Below, in pieces: positions 53,653-62,936 of a DNA stretch of 64,000 nt. This DNA is from Flavobacterium silvisoli. Lineage in GTDB: Bacteria; Bacteroidota; Bacteroidia; Flavobacteriales; Flavobacteriaceae. The notes below the pieces were generated by a model, which ran no database searches, had not been told where the DNA came from, and was given only the letters and a program-made list of their open reading frames with translations. Location: NCBI RefSeq assembly GCF_004329815.1, contig NZ_SJPE01000003.1:62001-126000 (forward strand), written 5' to 3'. Each line of letters begins with the position of its first letter. Position 1 is the stretch's first letter. The position numbers and the translations under genes are program-made.

Positions 53653-56037
53653 ATGAGATTAAGAGCATTACTCGTAGTTCTATTGAGCAGTATCAGTTTT
53701 TTACAAGCTCAAACTTCAGTTCCTGCCACTATCAACATCGGTAGTATTTCGGGAAAAGTCATCGACAAAAACAGCAAGCAGCCCATTCCTTATGTAAATG
53801 TTACTCTTAAACAAGCCGGTAAATTTATAACGGGCGGAATCACACAGGACAATGGAAATTTTACCATAAAAAATTTGGCTTTAGAAAAATATACGGTCGA
53901 ATTTCAATTTATTGGTTATAAAAAACAAACTGTTGATGTAACGTTGGATGTCAACTCCAAAAGTGTTAGCATGAATACTATTTTATTGGAGGAAGAAGCT
54001 GTACAATTGGAAGGGGTAGAAATTGTTAAAGAAAAATCGACTTACGAACAAAAAATTGACCGTAAAGTAATTAATGTTGGAAAAGACTTGATCTCGGCTG
54101 GAGCCACTGCAGGCGAAATCATGAACAACATTCCTTCGGTAAGTGTTGATGCGCAAACCAATGCCATTAGTTTAAGAGGAAACGAAAACGTCCGAATTTT
54201 GGTAGACGGCAAACCTACCAATATCGATCCATCTCAGTTACTGAAACAAATTCCGTCAGCATCTATCAAACAAATCGAATTAATTACCAACCCTTCAGCA
54301 AAGTACAATCCGGAGGGAATGAGCGGCATTATCAATATTGTTTTACACAAAAATGCCGGCCAAGGTTTTAACGGAAGCATCAACAACGGAGTTACTTTCG
54401 CAAAAACACCTAAGGTAAATTCATCATTCGATATGAATTATAAAGTGGGTAAATTCAATGTTTACGGCAATTACGGTTTTAATCACGGAAAGCAAAAAAA
54501 CCATGGTTTTGTGAACAGCTACCAACCCAATGCCGAGAAAGCGGTAGATTTTAATTTTCAAAACAAGAACACCTCGCATTTGTATAAAATTGGTGTTGAC
54601 TACTATATTGACGACCGCAATACTTTTTCAGCCTACACCACGCAAAATCAATTCTTTTCATCAGGATACAGCACCACTGAAGTAAATTATGACGACCCTG
54701 CCATATATGACATTATTCAAAATAACAATGGCAGAAACTACAATCCTTCCGGAACCTACAATTTAGATTACAAACACAAATTCAAAAAAGAAGGCGAAAA
54801 TATTGAATTAGAATACAACTTCAATCGCAACAAAGGAACCGAGAATACCATTTTCAGGACTTTTACCAATAACACTTCGAGCGATGACCCTAACGACATA
54901 ACCAATATTAATAACAATACTAAAATCAATTTAGATTACACCAATCCGTTGCCTAATGACGCCCGTTTAGAAGTTGGTTTAGAGACACGCATCGAAAATA
55001 CCAACAATACTTTCAACCGAAATTATGCTTACAACTCCGATTTTAAATACGAAAGACAAATACATTCGGCTTATGTGACCTATGGTCGCCAATGGACAAA
55101 ATGGGGCTTTCAAATTGGAACACGTTTTGAAAATTATAAGGCTGATGCCAAATTCAACGCTTTAAATTCAAATGAAGAAAAATTTAACGATCAGATTAAC
55201 ACGTTTTATCCGAGTGGTTATGTGTCATATAAATTATCCGAAAATAACTCGTTTAACTTTAATTACTCAAGAAGAGTAGACCGTCCAAGCATCGGTCAGG
55301 TAAACCCCATCAGAGAATGGAGCACTCCAACGGTTTCTTCGATAGGAAATCCGTATTTGAAACCTCAGTTTACCAATTCATTTGAATTGAACTATACCCG
55401 AAAAACAAAAATAGGTTCTATCTCTACCGTAGTGTTTTATCGAGTAATTACTCAGGAAATCACCCGTTTAGTTGAAATTGACCCGAATGATCCTAACCGA
55501 AACATTTTGTCTTACGACAATTTCAAAGACAACAAATCTTATGGAGCCGAAATTTCAGGAAATTTAGATTTCACTAAATGGTGGAGTGCCAATATCGGTA
55601 CCGATATTTATTTCAAAACCATCAGAGGTACCGTTTCTTCATCATTTATTGAAAAAGATGTTTCTATTTTCAACGCCAGAATCAACAACACATTCAAAGC
55701 TTCTAAAAATCTGCGATTCCAACTTTTCGGTATGTATCGCGGACAAGAACAGGGCTTACAATTTTTAAGAAAAAGCATGTACAAGACAGATCTGGGTGCA
55801 AGCTACAATATCCTGAAAGGAAAAGGCACCATCAGTGCTCGAGCCAGCGACATTTTCAACACCATGAATTTCAGCTTCGACGGCGATTTACCGTACAAAC
55901 AAGACGGTGCCTTTTACTGGGAAAGTCAGTCAATTTATTTAGGATTCAACTATCGCTTTGGGGGTGGTAAAAACGCAGCGCTTCAAAGAAAGCAACGCGA
56001 CAAAAACGAAACCCAAGGAGGCGGTGGAATGATGTAA
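53653..56037 (+). CDS. TonB-type outer-membrane beta-barrel protein with carboxypeptidase-like domain
   Basis: The 794-residue protein has a signal peptide (MRLRALLVVLLSSISFLQAQ), a carboxypeptidase-regulatory-like domain (SGKVIDKNSKQPIPYVNVTL), a plug (EIMNNIPSVSVDAQ, ILVDGKPTNIDPSQLL, AKYNPEGMSGIINIVLHKN) and a barrel of the outer membrane beta-barrel family type. The tail after the last strand is unusual: GGGKNAALQRKQRDKNETQ, then GGGGMM, so the usual terminal aromatic is internal. No SusD or DUF4249 partner lies beside it. The ligand is unknown. Confidence 0.9.
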   Translation: MRLRALLVVLLSSISFLQAQTSVPATINIGSISGKVIDKNSKQPIPYVNVTLKQAGKFITGGITQDNGNFTIKNLALEKYTVEFQFIGYKKQTVDVTLDVNSKSVSMNTILLEEEAVQLEGVEIVKEKSTYEQKIDRKVINVGKDLISAGATAGEIMNNIPSVSVDAQTNAISLRGNENVRILVDGKPTNIDPSQLLKQIPSASIKQIELITNPSAKYNPEGMSGIINIVLHKNAGQGFNGSINNGVTFAKTPKVNSSFDMNYKVGKFNVYGNYGFNHGKQKNHGFVNSYQPNAEKAVDFNFQNKNTSHLYKIGVDYYIDDRNTFSAYTTQNQFFSSGYSTTEVNYDDPAIYDIIQNNNGRNYNPSGTYNLDYKHKFKKEGENIELEYNFNRNKGTENTIFRTFTNNTSSDDPNDITNINNNTKINLDYTNPLPNDARLEVGLETRIENTNNTFNRNYAYNSDFKYERQIHSAYVTYGRQWTKWGFQIGTRFENYKADAKFNALNSNEEKFNDQINTFYPSGYVSYKLSENNSFNFNYSRRVDRPSIGQVNPIREWSTPTVSSIGNPYLKPQFTNSFELNYTRKTKIGSISTVVFYRVITQEITRLVEIDPNDPNRNILSYDNFKDNKSYGAEISGNLDFTKWWSANIGTDIYFKTIRGTVSSSFIEKDVSIFNARINNTFKASKNLRFQLFGMYRGQEQGLQFLRKSMYKTDLGASYNILKGKGTISARASDIFNTMNFSFDGDLPYKQDGAFYWESQSIYLGFNYRFGGGKNAALQRKQRDKNETQGGGGMM

Positions 56038-56070
56038 AACATCCTATTTAATTTGGTTTAATTAGTGAAC

Positions 56071-56100
56071 GAAAAAGCCATGCATTTGCATGGCTTTTTC
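56071..56100. terminator. Bidirectional terminator between the barrel-protein gene and fabH
   Basis: Perfect stem GAAAAAGCCATGCA / TGCATGGCTTTTTC with a 2-base centre. Confidence 0.9.
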
Positions 56101-56119
56101 AATTTATAGTAATCTGTTT

Positions 56120-57127
56120 TTACCATTTGATAATAGCGCTTCCCCAAGTAAATCCACTACCGAAAGCCGCAAGAACAATAGTATCACCTTCTTTTATTTT
56201 TCCCTGTTCCCATGCTTCGGTCAATGCAATCGGAATGGAAGCTGCAGTAGTATTGCCGTATTTTTGAATGTTATTAAAAACTTGATCGTCAGTCAACTTA
56301 AATTTTTGTTGAATGAATTGGGAAATTCTCAAATTGGCCTGATGCGGAATCAACAAATCGATATCGGATACCTGCAAATTGTTGGCCTGTAACCCTTCAT
56401 TAATAACCTCACTAAAACGAACTACCGCATTTTTAAACACAAACTGTCCGTTCATGTGCGGAAAATAACTTTCGTCCTCCGGATTATCATCCGCTAAAAT
56501 ATCCGTCACCCATCTACCGCCCATTCCGGGAGCCAAAACAGCCAGCTCTTTGGCGTGTTCACCTTCGGAATGCAAATGGGTGGAGAGAATTCCTTTGGTC
56601 ACATCTTCTTCTCTGCTCAACATGGCAGCTCCTGCTCCATCGCCAAAAATTACGGAAACTCCTCTGCCTCTGTCGGTCATATCCAATCCTAACGATTGCA
56701 ACTCAGAGGCCACCACCAAAATATTTTTGTACATGCCGGTTTTGATGTACTGGTCAGCGATAGATAAAGCGTAAATGAAACCCGAACATTGGTTTCTGAT
56801 ATCTAAAGCTCCTATGGTGGGCAACCCCAATTCTTTTTGCAAAGAAACTCCGGGACCGGGAAAATAATAATCCGGGGAAATCGTCGCAAACACGATGAAA
56901 TCTATGTCCTGATAAGCAACTCCCGAACGTTCGATGGCAATTTTGGCGGCCTTCACGCCCATAGAAGTGGTTGTATCTTCACCCCTGATGATGTGTCGTC
57001 TTTCTTTGATTCCGGTGCGTTCCTGAATCCATTCGTCACTGGTATCCATGATTTGGGCCAAATCATCGTTGGTTACTACATTATCGGGCACATAAAATCC
57101 CAGTCCGCTTATTTTTGAATGAAACAT
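56120..57127 (-). CDS. fabH: Beta-ketoacyl-ACP synthase III
   Basis: FabH starts fatty-acid synthesis by joining an acyl-CoA primer to malonyl-ACP. The 335-residue protein has the catalytic triad Cys114 (NQCSGFIYAL), His262 (PHQANLRI) and Asn292 (GNTTAASIP), plus FGDGAGAAML. The primer, acetyl or branched, cannot be read directly. Branched iso primers are usual in flavobacteria. Single gene. Confidence 0.94.
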   Translation of the reverse strand: MFHSKISGLGFYVPDNVVTNDDLAQIMDTSDEWIQERTGIKERRHIIRGEDTTTSMGVKAAKIAIERSGVAYQDIDFIVFATISPDYYFPGPGVSLQKELGLPTIGALDIRNQCSGFIYALSIADQYIKTGMYKNILVVASELQSLGLDMTDRGRGVSVIFGDGAGAAMLSREEDVTKGILSTHLHSEGEHAKELAVLAPGMGGRWVTDILADDNPEDESYFPHMNGQFVFKNAVVRFSEVINEGLQANNLQVSDIDLLIPHQANLRISQFIQQKFKLTDDQVFNNIQKYGNTTAASIPIALTEAWEQGKIKEGDTIVLAAFGSGFTWGSAIIKW

Positions 57128-57331
57128 AAAAGTTACTTTTTACTAAAATACATAGCGCAAATTTAACAATCTTATAATGGCAATGATTGTTTTACTGCTG
57201 TTTTTAACAATTGATAAAAATTCATACTCATACCAAAGTAATCAAGTTTAACAAAATATTTACTTTTTTGTAACCATTCCACTTTATCTTAGACCTACCT
57301 ATACAAACAATCAAAACCAATTTTTTAACTT

Positions 57332-59746
57332 ATGAAATTACGTTACAAGCTACTGTTCTTATTCATCGGGTTTGGATTTTCAGCCATTGCCCAGGAAAAC
57401 CTGACGTATCAAAAACCGTCAGCAGAAATTTTGGCATTGGCCGATTATGAAAGAACGCCCAATGTGAGCATGGATTCTAAAAAACAATACGTGCTTTTCA
57501 CCTATCGCAACACCTACAAATCACTGGATGATCTGAATCAGGAGGAAATGCGTTTGGGCGGCTTGCGCATCAATCCGGTGACCAACATATCGAGTTCGGT
57601 GACTTATGTAAACAATCTCAAGATTCGAAAAATTGCCGATAAAACCGAAACTCAAATCAGCGGTTTGCCAGAAAATCCGAGGATAACCAACATTACTTGG
57701 TCTCCCAATGAAAAGAAAATCGCTTTCACCCACACTACCAACACCGGGGTTGAACTTTGGGTACTCGATGTGCTTTCGGCTACCGCCAAAAAAATTACAG
57801 AAGCTAACCTCAACGCCAATTTAGGCAATCCATTCAACTGGATGAAAGACAACGAAACCTTATTGGTCAAAATGTTGCCTAAGAATCGTCCGGCACTTAT
57901 TGATTTAAAAAAAGAACTACCCAAAGGCCCAACCGTCTCTGTGAGCGACGGTTCCAAATCGCAAAACAGAACCTATGCTGATTTATTGAAAAACAAAACC
58001 GACGAGACTAATTATGAAACCCTGGTTACTTCTGAATTGTATAAAGTTTCACTAAACGGAAAATCCGAATTGTTTAAACCGGCCGCCATTTACGCCGGAG
58101 AAAGTTTTTCGCCCGATGGGAATTATTTGATGGTTACTACCATTCAAAGACCGTATTCGTATGTGGTTCCTATGAGTCGATTTCCGCAAAAAACAGTGGT
58201 GTATGATTCGAACGGAACAGAAATTAAAATTGTGAATGAAGTACCGCTAAACGAAGTAATGCCAAAAGGTTTTTCTTCGGTACGCAAAGGCAAAAGAAGC
58301 ATGAACTGGAGAGCCGACAAGCCTTCAACACTAACCTATGTCGTAGCCTTAGACGAAGGGGACCAAGCCAACAAAGTGGATTTCAGAGATGAAATCTTCA
58401 ATTGGGAAGCGCCTTTTACTGGTGACCCCAAATCGATTGTAAAAACCAAACAACGTTTTGCCGGCATCACTTGGGGGAACGACACAGTAGCGATAGCTTA
58501 CGATGATTGGTACGACACCCGAAACACGAAAACGTATCTAATCAATCCGTCAAACCCGAGTCAAGAACCTAAAATCATTTTCGACCGTAACTCACAGGAT
58601 ATTTATGCCGATCCGGGCAATTTTGAAACCAAGCGCAACGAATACAACCGTTACGTATTAGCCATTGAAAACGATAATCTGTATTTGATGGGTGATGGTT
58701 TTACCAAAAACGGACAATTCCCTTTTATTGATGAATTCAATTTGAAAACCCTAAAAACGAAACGCCTTTACACCTCAACCTACAAGGACAAAAAAGAAGA
58801 TTTGTTATCGATTGAAGATTTTAAAAAGGGCGATGTCTTGGTACAATTGCAGTCCAAAACCGACTATCCGAATTACTATTTCCGAAACCTGAAATCGGGT
58901 AAATTGACGCCAATTACCAACTTCAAGAATCCGTTTGAAAGCATCAAAAATGTGTACAAGGAAGTGATTACCTACAAGCGAAAAGACGGTGTCGATTTAT
59001 CGGGAACCCTTTACCTTCCGGCCAATTATGACCGTGTGAAAAAGAACGAAAAACTGCCTTTACTGATTTGGGCTTATCCGGCAGAATTCAAAGACAAAAA
59101 CTCAGCCGGGCAAAGCGATAAAAATCCCAACGAATTTACATTTCCAAATTATGGTTCGTTTGTCTATTGGGTAACCAAAGGCTATGCTGTGCTTGACGAT
59201 GCTTCGTTTCCTATTATTGGAGAAGGTACTACCGAACCGAACGACACTTTCCTGCCACAATTGATTGATGACGCGGCGGCGGCTATCGATGCCGTGGATC
59301 GTTTGGGTTATATCAACCGCAAGAAGGTCGCTATCGGCGGGCATTCCTACGGTGCATTTATGACCGCTAATTTACTGACACACTCCAATCTTTTTGCCTG
59401 TGGTATTGCCCGAAGCGGTGCCTACAACAGAACACTGACGCCATTCGGTTTTCAAAGCGAACAACGCAATTACTGGGATGTACCTAAGGTGTATAATGAA
59501 ATGTCGCCTTTTATGAATGCTGAAAAAATGAAAACGCCGCTGTTGTTGGTTCATGGTGATGCCGATAACAATCCCGGAACGTTTACATTGCAATCGGAAC
59601 GCTATTTCCAAGCTTTGAAAGGATTAGGAGCACCGGTACGCCTAGTGTTATTGCCTAAAGAATCCCACGGGTATGCCGCCAAAGAAAATATTTTACACCT
59701 GCTTTGGGAACAAGATCAATTCCTCGAAAAGTATTTAAAAAACTAA
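57332..59746 (+). CDS. S9-family (prolyl oligopeptidase-type) secreted serine peptidase
   Basis: The 804-residue protein has a signal peptide (MKLRYKLLFLFIGFGFSAIAQ), a beta-propeller region (about 60-540; ITWSPNEKKIAFTHTTN) and an alpha/beta-hydrolase domain. The predicted triad is Ser672 (GGHSYGAFM), Asp745 (HGDADNNPGTF) and His779 (KESHGY). It resembles the S9D-type peptidases of flavobacteria and should hydrolyse peptides in the periplasm. Single gene. Confidence 0.93.
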   Translation: MKLRYKLLFLFIGFGFSAIAQENLTYQKPSAEILALADYERTPNVSMDSKKQYVLFTYRNTYKSLDDLNQEEMRLGGLRINPVTNISSSVTYVNNLKIRKIADKTETQISGLPENPRITNITWSPNEKKIAFTHTTNTGVELWVLDVLSATAKKITEANLNANLGNPFNWMKDNETLLVKMLPKNRPALIDLKKELPKGPTVSVSDGSKSQNRTYADLLKNKTDETNYETLVTSELYKVSLNGKSELFKPAAIYAGESFSPDGNYLMVTTIQRPYSYVVPMSRFPQKTVVYDSNGTEIKIVNEVPLNEVMPKGFSSVRKGKRSMNWRADKPSTLTYVVALDEGDQANKVDFRDEIFNWEAPFTGDPKSIVKTKQRFAGITWGNDTVAIAYDDWYDTRNTKTYLINPSNPSQEPKIIFDRNSQDIYADPGNFETKRNEYNRYVLAIENDNLYLMGDGFTKNGQFPFIDEFNLKTLKTKRLYTSTYKDKKEDLLSIEDFKKGDVLVQLQSKTDYPNYYFRNLKSGKLTPITNFKNPFESIKNVYKEVITYKRKDGVDLSGTLYLPANYDRVKKNEKLPLLIWAYPAEFKDKNSAGQSDKNPNEFTFPNYGSFVYWVTKGYAVLDDASFPIIGEGTTEPNDTFLPQLIDDAAAAIDAVDRLGYINRKKVAIGGHSYGAFMTANLLTHSNLFACGIARSGAYNRTLTPFGFQSEQRNYWDVPKVYNEMSPFMNAEKMKTPLLLVHGDADNNPGTFTLQSERYFQALKGLGAPVRLVLLPKESHGYAAKENILHLLWEQDQFLEKYLKN

Positions 59747-59751
59747 CTGAA

Positions 59752-59788
59752 AAGCCCCGAAATCAAATTGTTTCGGGGCTTATTTTTT
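59752..59788. terminator. Bidirectional terminator overlapping the end of the ABC ATPase gene
   Basis: AAGCCCCGAAA / TTTCGGGGCTT with an 8-base loop, T-rich on the plus strand. The last codons and stop (59763) of the minus-strand gene lie in this hairpin. Confidence 0.9.
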
Positions 59789-60698
59789 GCAAAAAAACGA
59801 AAGTTCCTTCCGGAATGGCCGTGATGTGTTCAAAATAAAACGTTTCATCGTTACGACTTCCTTCTATCAAATAATGACTTCCTCTGAAGTAGCTTTCAGT
59901 TACCACAACCTTAAGCTCAGATTCAGGAACGACTTGTAATTGATTGGGGTAAATCAGTTCAACTTTCCCATCAACGACTATTTCGTTTACATCGCCAAAA
60001 AGTGACGCCACATATTTGCTTTTCGGATGGCTGTAAATGGTTTCAGGCGAACCGCTTTCTATGATTTTACCTTGTTGTAAGACCAAAACGGCATCGGCAA
60101 ACGACAAAACATCAGTACTGTCGTGGGTAGCAATGAGAGTGGTAATTTCTTTTTCTTTCAAGTAGCGGAACAACTTACGGCGCAGGCTATTTTTTCTGAA
60201 ATTATCGATGTGACTGAAAGGTTCGTCCAACAACAAGACTTCGGGTTCCAGTGCCAGAACACGCGCAATAGCGACGCGCTGCATTTGACCTCCGCTGAGA
60301 TTTTTGGCTTTTACATCGACCCATTCCGTCATTTCAACCACCTCGAGGAGCTCGGCTATACGGGCTTGCTTTTTTTCGGGATAAAAATTGGAAAGATACT
60401 TCCCCACATTTTCCGCCACCGTGATGTAGGGCATCAAATCAAAATCCTGCGCCAAATATTTCATGTAAGACATACCGGGTATCAAATGGAACTTAGGTCC
60501 CAAGACTTCCTGTTCGTTCCAAAAAATTCGACCTTCATTAAGATCGTACAACCCATAGATGAGCTTTAGCAAAGTACTTTTTCCGCAACCGCTTTCTCCG
60601 ATTAAAGCCAGTGTCTGCCCTTTTTCGAGTGAGAAATGAATATCGGACACTGTTATGGCATCTGAATAGGAAAAAGAGACTTGTTGTACCTGCAGCAT
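59763..60698 (-). CDS. ABC transporter ATP-binding protein, no permease nearby
   Basis: The start MLQVQQVSFSYSDAI is chosen over a longer frame (to 60761) that would run through the upstream gene's terminator. The 311-residue protein has Walker A GESGCGKST, the Q loop AQDFD, signature LSGGQMQRVAIARVLA, Walker B EVLLLDEPFSH and switch His in ATHDSTDVL. The C-terminal 80 residues look like a TOBE-type domain, as in MalK, Pot and Fbp importers. Substrate is unknown because no permease or binding protein is beside it. Its last seven residues are encoded by a terminator stem. Confidence 0.9.
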   Translation of the reverse strand: MLQVQQVSFSYSDAITVSDIHFSLEKGQTLALIGESGCGKSTLLKLIYGLYDLNEGRIFWNEQEVLGPKFHLIPGMSYMKYLAQDFDLMPYITVAENVGKYLSNFYPEKKQARIAELLEVVEMTEWVDVKAKNLSGGQMQRVAIARVLALEPEVLLLDEPFSHIDNFRKNSLRRKLFRYLKEKEITTLIATHDSTDVLSFADAVLVLQQGKIIESGSPETIYSHPKSKYVASLFGDVNEIVVDGKVELIYPNQLQVVPESELKVVVTESYFRGSHYLIEGSRNDETFYFEHITAIPEGTFVFLQKISPETI

Positions 60699-60740
60699 TT
60701 TTTTTAAATAATGGACAAATTTACGAAGATTCTGAAAAAG

Positions 60741-60777
60741 AAAAGAGCCAAACTCAAACATGGAGCTCAGCTCTTTT
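60741..60777 (-). terminator. Weak terminator after the ABC1-kinase gene
   Basis: Minus strand: AAAAGAGC / GCTCTTTT with a long loop, then CTTTTTC. It lies about 35 bases after the stop at 60811. Confidence 0.5.
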
Positions 60778-60810
60778 CACCCTAACCAATAAATAAACAA
60801 TCTATTTATC

Positions 60811-62118
60811 TTATATGTATTTTTCAAAAGATTGGGTATTAATTCTTGCTTTTAAATCGTGCAACAAATTATAAAGTCCGAAGAAAGTTCGGTTGATGTA
60901 TAAGAAATGCTTGGAGCCACGGTTTCCATTCATCTTGCGAAGCTGGGTATCTTTAGAAAATTGTTCTCCCATTTGAGCAATTTGTCCAAAGAACTGTTCA
61001 TCTGAAAAATCAAAAGTGTCTCCGTGAAACGGCTGGGTAAAGAGGCTCAGCAGCTCGTGAAAAACCTTGGTAAAATACGCCAATTCCTGTTTTGAATCAT
61101 CGGTTCTCAAAATTTCCAATTCGTATAATTTGGCGGTAAACAATTCGGGATTATTGATTACTTCAGGCCGTGCCAGTTGAAAATACGGGATGTAAAACGC
61201 TTCGGGCACCTGCTTCATGCAACCAAAATCTATGGCTACTAAATTGCCTGCCGCATCGATTAAAAAATTCCCGGGATGCGGATCAGCGTGCACTTGTTTT
61301 AAATGATGCATTTGATACATATAAAAATCCCACAAAGCCTGTCCTATTTTATCGCCTTTCGCCCTATCCTGATTGTGGGCGGTGAACTCGGAAAGATGCT
61401 CGCCGTCTATCCATTCCATTGTGAGGATTTTGTCGGAAGACAGTTCCGGATAATACTTCGGGAAGCGCAAGTTGGCTATCTTTTGGCAATGCTTTGAAAT
61501 TTCCAGACTTTGTTTGAGTTCCAATACATAATCGGTCTCTTCCAACAATTTATCTTCTACTTCTTTAAAATACTTTTCAGAATCTTTTCCTTTGAGGTTA
61601 AACATTCGGATGGCAAAAGGCTTGACCAACGCCAAATCAGAACTGATGCTATCCGACACTCCCGGATATTGAATTTTCACAGCAAAATTTTTCCCATTCT
61701 TGGTGGCTTTGTGAACCTGACCAATACTGGCAGCATTAGTAGCATCCGGGGTGAAAGTGTCGAATATAGTTTCGGGATAATGGCCCAAATATTTTTTAAA
61801 CGTTCGGCGAACCAGAGGCGCTGACAAGGGCGGCACCGAAAATTGCGACAAGGAAAATTTGTCAACGTAGGCTTGCGGCATGATGCTTTTGTCCATGCTG
61901 AGCATTTGCGCTACTTTCAAAGCACTTCCTTTCAAGTTTTTTAATCCGTCATAAATATCCTCGGCATTGTTTTCGTTGAGTTTGTCTCGGTTCAAAGAAG
62001 GATTGACTATTTTTTCGCCATAATAAGCCACGTAGTTGCCCCCGACTTTGATTCCGGTTTTAACCAATTGGCCGGCGCGTTCGAGTTTTCCGGTTGGAAT
62101 TTTATCTAATGTTTTCAT
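60811..62118 (-). CDS. ABC1/AarF (UbiB-like) kinase-fold protein
   Basis: The 435-residue protein has the family's KxGQ-type motif as LKGSALKVAQMLSMD, the Ala-rich nucleotide loop AASIGQVHKA, the Lys in FAVKIQYPG, the metal site HADPHPGNFLID and DFGCMKQV. UbiB/COQ8 proteins have atypical ATPase activity and affect quinone or lipid metabolism. Whether this one serves menaquinone synthesis is not shown by neighbours. No C-terminal TM pair is seen, unlike UbiB. It begins immediately after the TetR-like stop (TAA-ATG), so the two are coupled. Confidence 0.9.
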   Translation of the reverse strand: MKTLDKIPTGKLERAGQLVKTGIKVGGNYVAYYGEKIVNPSLNRDKLNENNAEDIYDGLKNLKGSALKVAQMLSMDKSIMPQAYVDKFSLSQFSVPPLSAPLVRRTFKKYLGHYPETIFDTFTPDATNAASIGQVHKATKNGKNFAVKIQYPGVSDSISSDLALVKPFAIRMFNLKGKDSEKYFKEVEDKLLEETDYVLELKQSLEISKHCQKIANLRFPKYYPELSSDKILTMEWIDGEHLSEFTAHNQDRAKGDKIGQALWDFYMYQMHHLKQVHADPHPGNFLIDAAGNLVAIDFGCMKQVPEAFYIPYFQLARPEVINNPELFTAKLYELEILRTDDSKQELAYFTKVFHELLSLFTQPFHGDTFDFSDEQFFGQIAQMGEQFSKDTQLRKMNGNRGSKHFLYINRTFFGLYNLLHDLKARINTQSFEKYI

Positions 62119-62790
62119 TTACTGCATTTTTTCTTTCCAAAGGAATTTCCCCAAGTCAAACAAACTCTCCAACGGCTGGGTATCCAACAGGTCCACGGCG
62201 GTATTGACTGATTTTTCGATCAATACATCTGTCTTTTCAAATCCTTTAGACGTATCATCGATCCAAAATTTCAATAAAAACAAGAACTGAATCCAAGCGC
62301 CTTCAGCATAAACCGTATCTGTGATTTTGGCTACTTTTTGAAAAACCTCCGAAGGTTTGGTCTTTATTTGGTTGGCGATGTAATCTTTGAAGTGGTTTCG
62401 AAATTTCTTCAGACTTTTCAAATTCCGTAAGCCTTCTTTGTTATCCTGAAACGAAAACAGCACATAACTTCTGTTTAACGTCAATATTTCAAACAACGTA
62501 AAGTACAACGTCAGCAATTTATTTTTATCGGTATAAGTGGTAAAGTCCGGTTCTTTTTCGATGGCAGCCACGGCATTTTCAAAAAATTTAACCCAAATAT
62601 CCTGTTTCAAAGCATCGAGCGAACCGAAAAAAGAATAAAAATCGCTTTCCTCTATACCGTGTTTCTTGCAGAAAACAAAAGCATTCTTAGGTTCCTCATG
62701 CATTTCAAGCACATCATTCATATACAACGAAATGATTTGCAAATCATCTTGCTGTTTTTTCTTTACCTTAGGATTTTTAGTCGTGGCCAT
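62119..62790 (-). CDS. TetR-like protein paired with the ABC1 kinase
   Basis: The 223-residue protein has a Lys-rich start (MATTKNPKVKKKQQDD) and an N-terminal helical region with KNAFVFCKKHGIEESDFYSFFGSLDAL, which fits a TetR helix-turn-helix, and a helical ligand domain (about 70-200). The first helices are weaker than in ordinary TetR members, so DNA binding is likely but not certain. It is directly upstream of the ABC1-kinase gene. A standard promoter and a palindrome lie before it. Confidence 0.75.
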   Translation of the reverse strand: MATTKNPKVKKKQQDDLQIISLYMNDVLEMHEEPKNAFVFCKKHGIEESDFYSFFGSLDALKQDIWVKFFENAVAAIEKEPDFTTYTDKNKLLTLYFTLFEILTLNRSYVLFSFQDNKEGLRNLKSLKKFRNHFKDYIANQIKTKPSEVFQKVAKITDTVYAEGAWIQFLFLLKFWIDDTSKGFEKTDVLIEKSVNTAVDLLDTQPLESLFDLGKFLWKEKMQ

Positions 62791-62810
62791 ACACTTTGAA
62801 TTTAATAGTG

Positions 62811-62842
62811 TAAAGATACAAATCGTTTAACTATTATTCAAA
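62811..62842 (-). promoter_or_regulatory. Promoter of the tetR-ABC1 kinase operon
   Basis: Minus strand: -33 TTTG (62839-62842), 20 bases, -7 TATCTTTA (62811-62818), one mismatch to TAnnTTTG. The expected start is about 15 bases before the ATG at 62790. Confidence 0.5.
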
Positions 62843-62849
62843 ATGTTTA

Positions 62850-62865
62850 AACAAAAAGTTTTGTT
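62850..62865. promoter_or_regulatory. Palindrome upstream of the tetR promoter
   Basis: AACAAAA-AG-TTTTGTT, a 7-bp inverted repeat with a 2-base centre, 8 bases upstream of the -33 box. It is a candidate operator. A+T-rich palindromes also arise by chance. Confidence 0.3.
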
Positions 62866-62887
62866 AAATTATTATCTGTGAGAGCAT

Positions 62888-62921
62888 AAAAAAAGCGTTC
62901 ACTTTGGGTGAACGCTTTTTT
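62888..62921. terminator. Bidirectional terminator after the OmpA-family gene
   Basis: A7-GCGTTCAC / GTGAACGC-T6 with a 5-base loop. It lies 16 bases after the OmpA-family stop. Confidence 0.9.
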
Positions 62922-62936
62922 ACAAATGTATATTAG

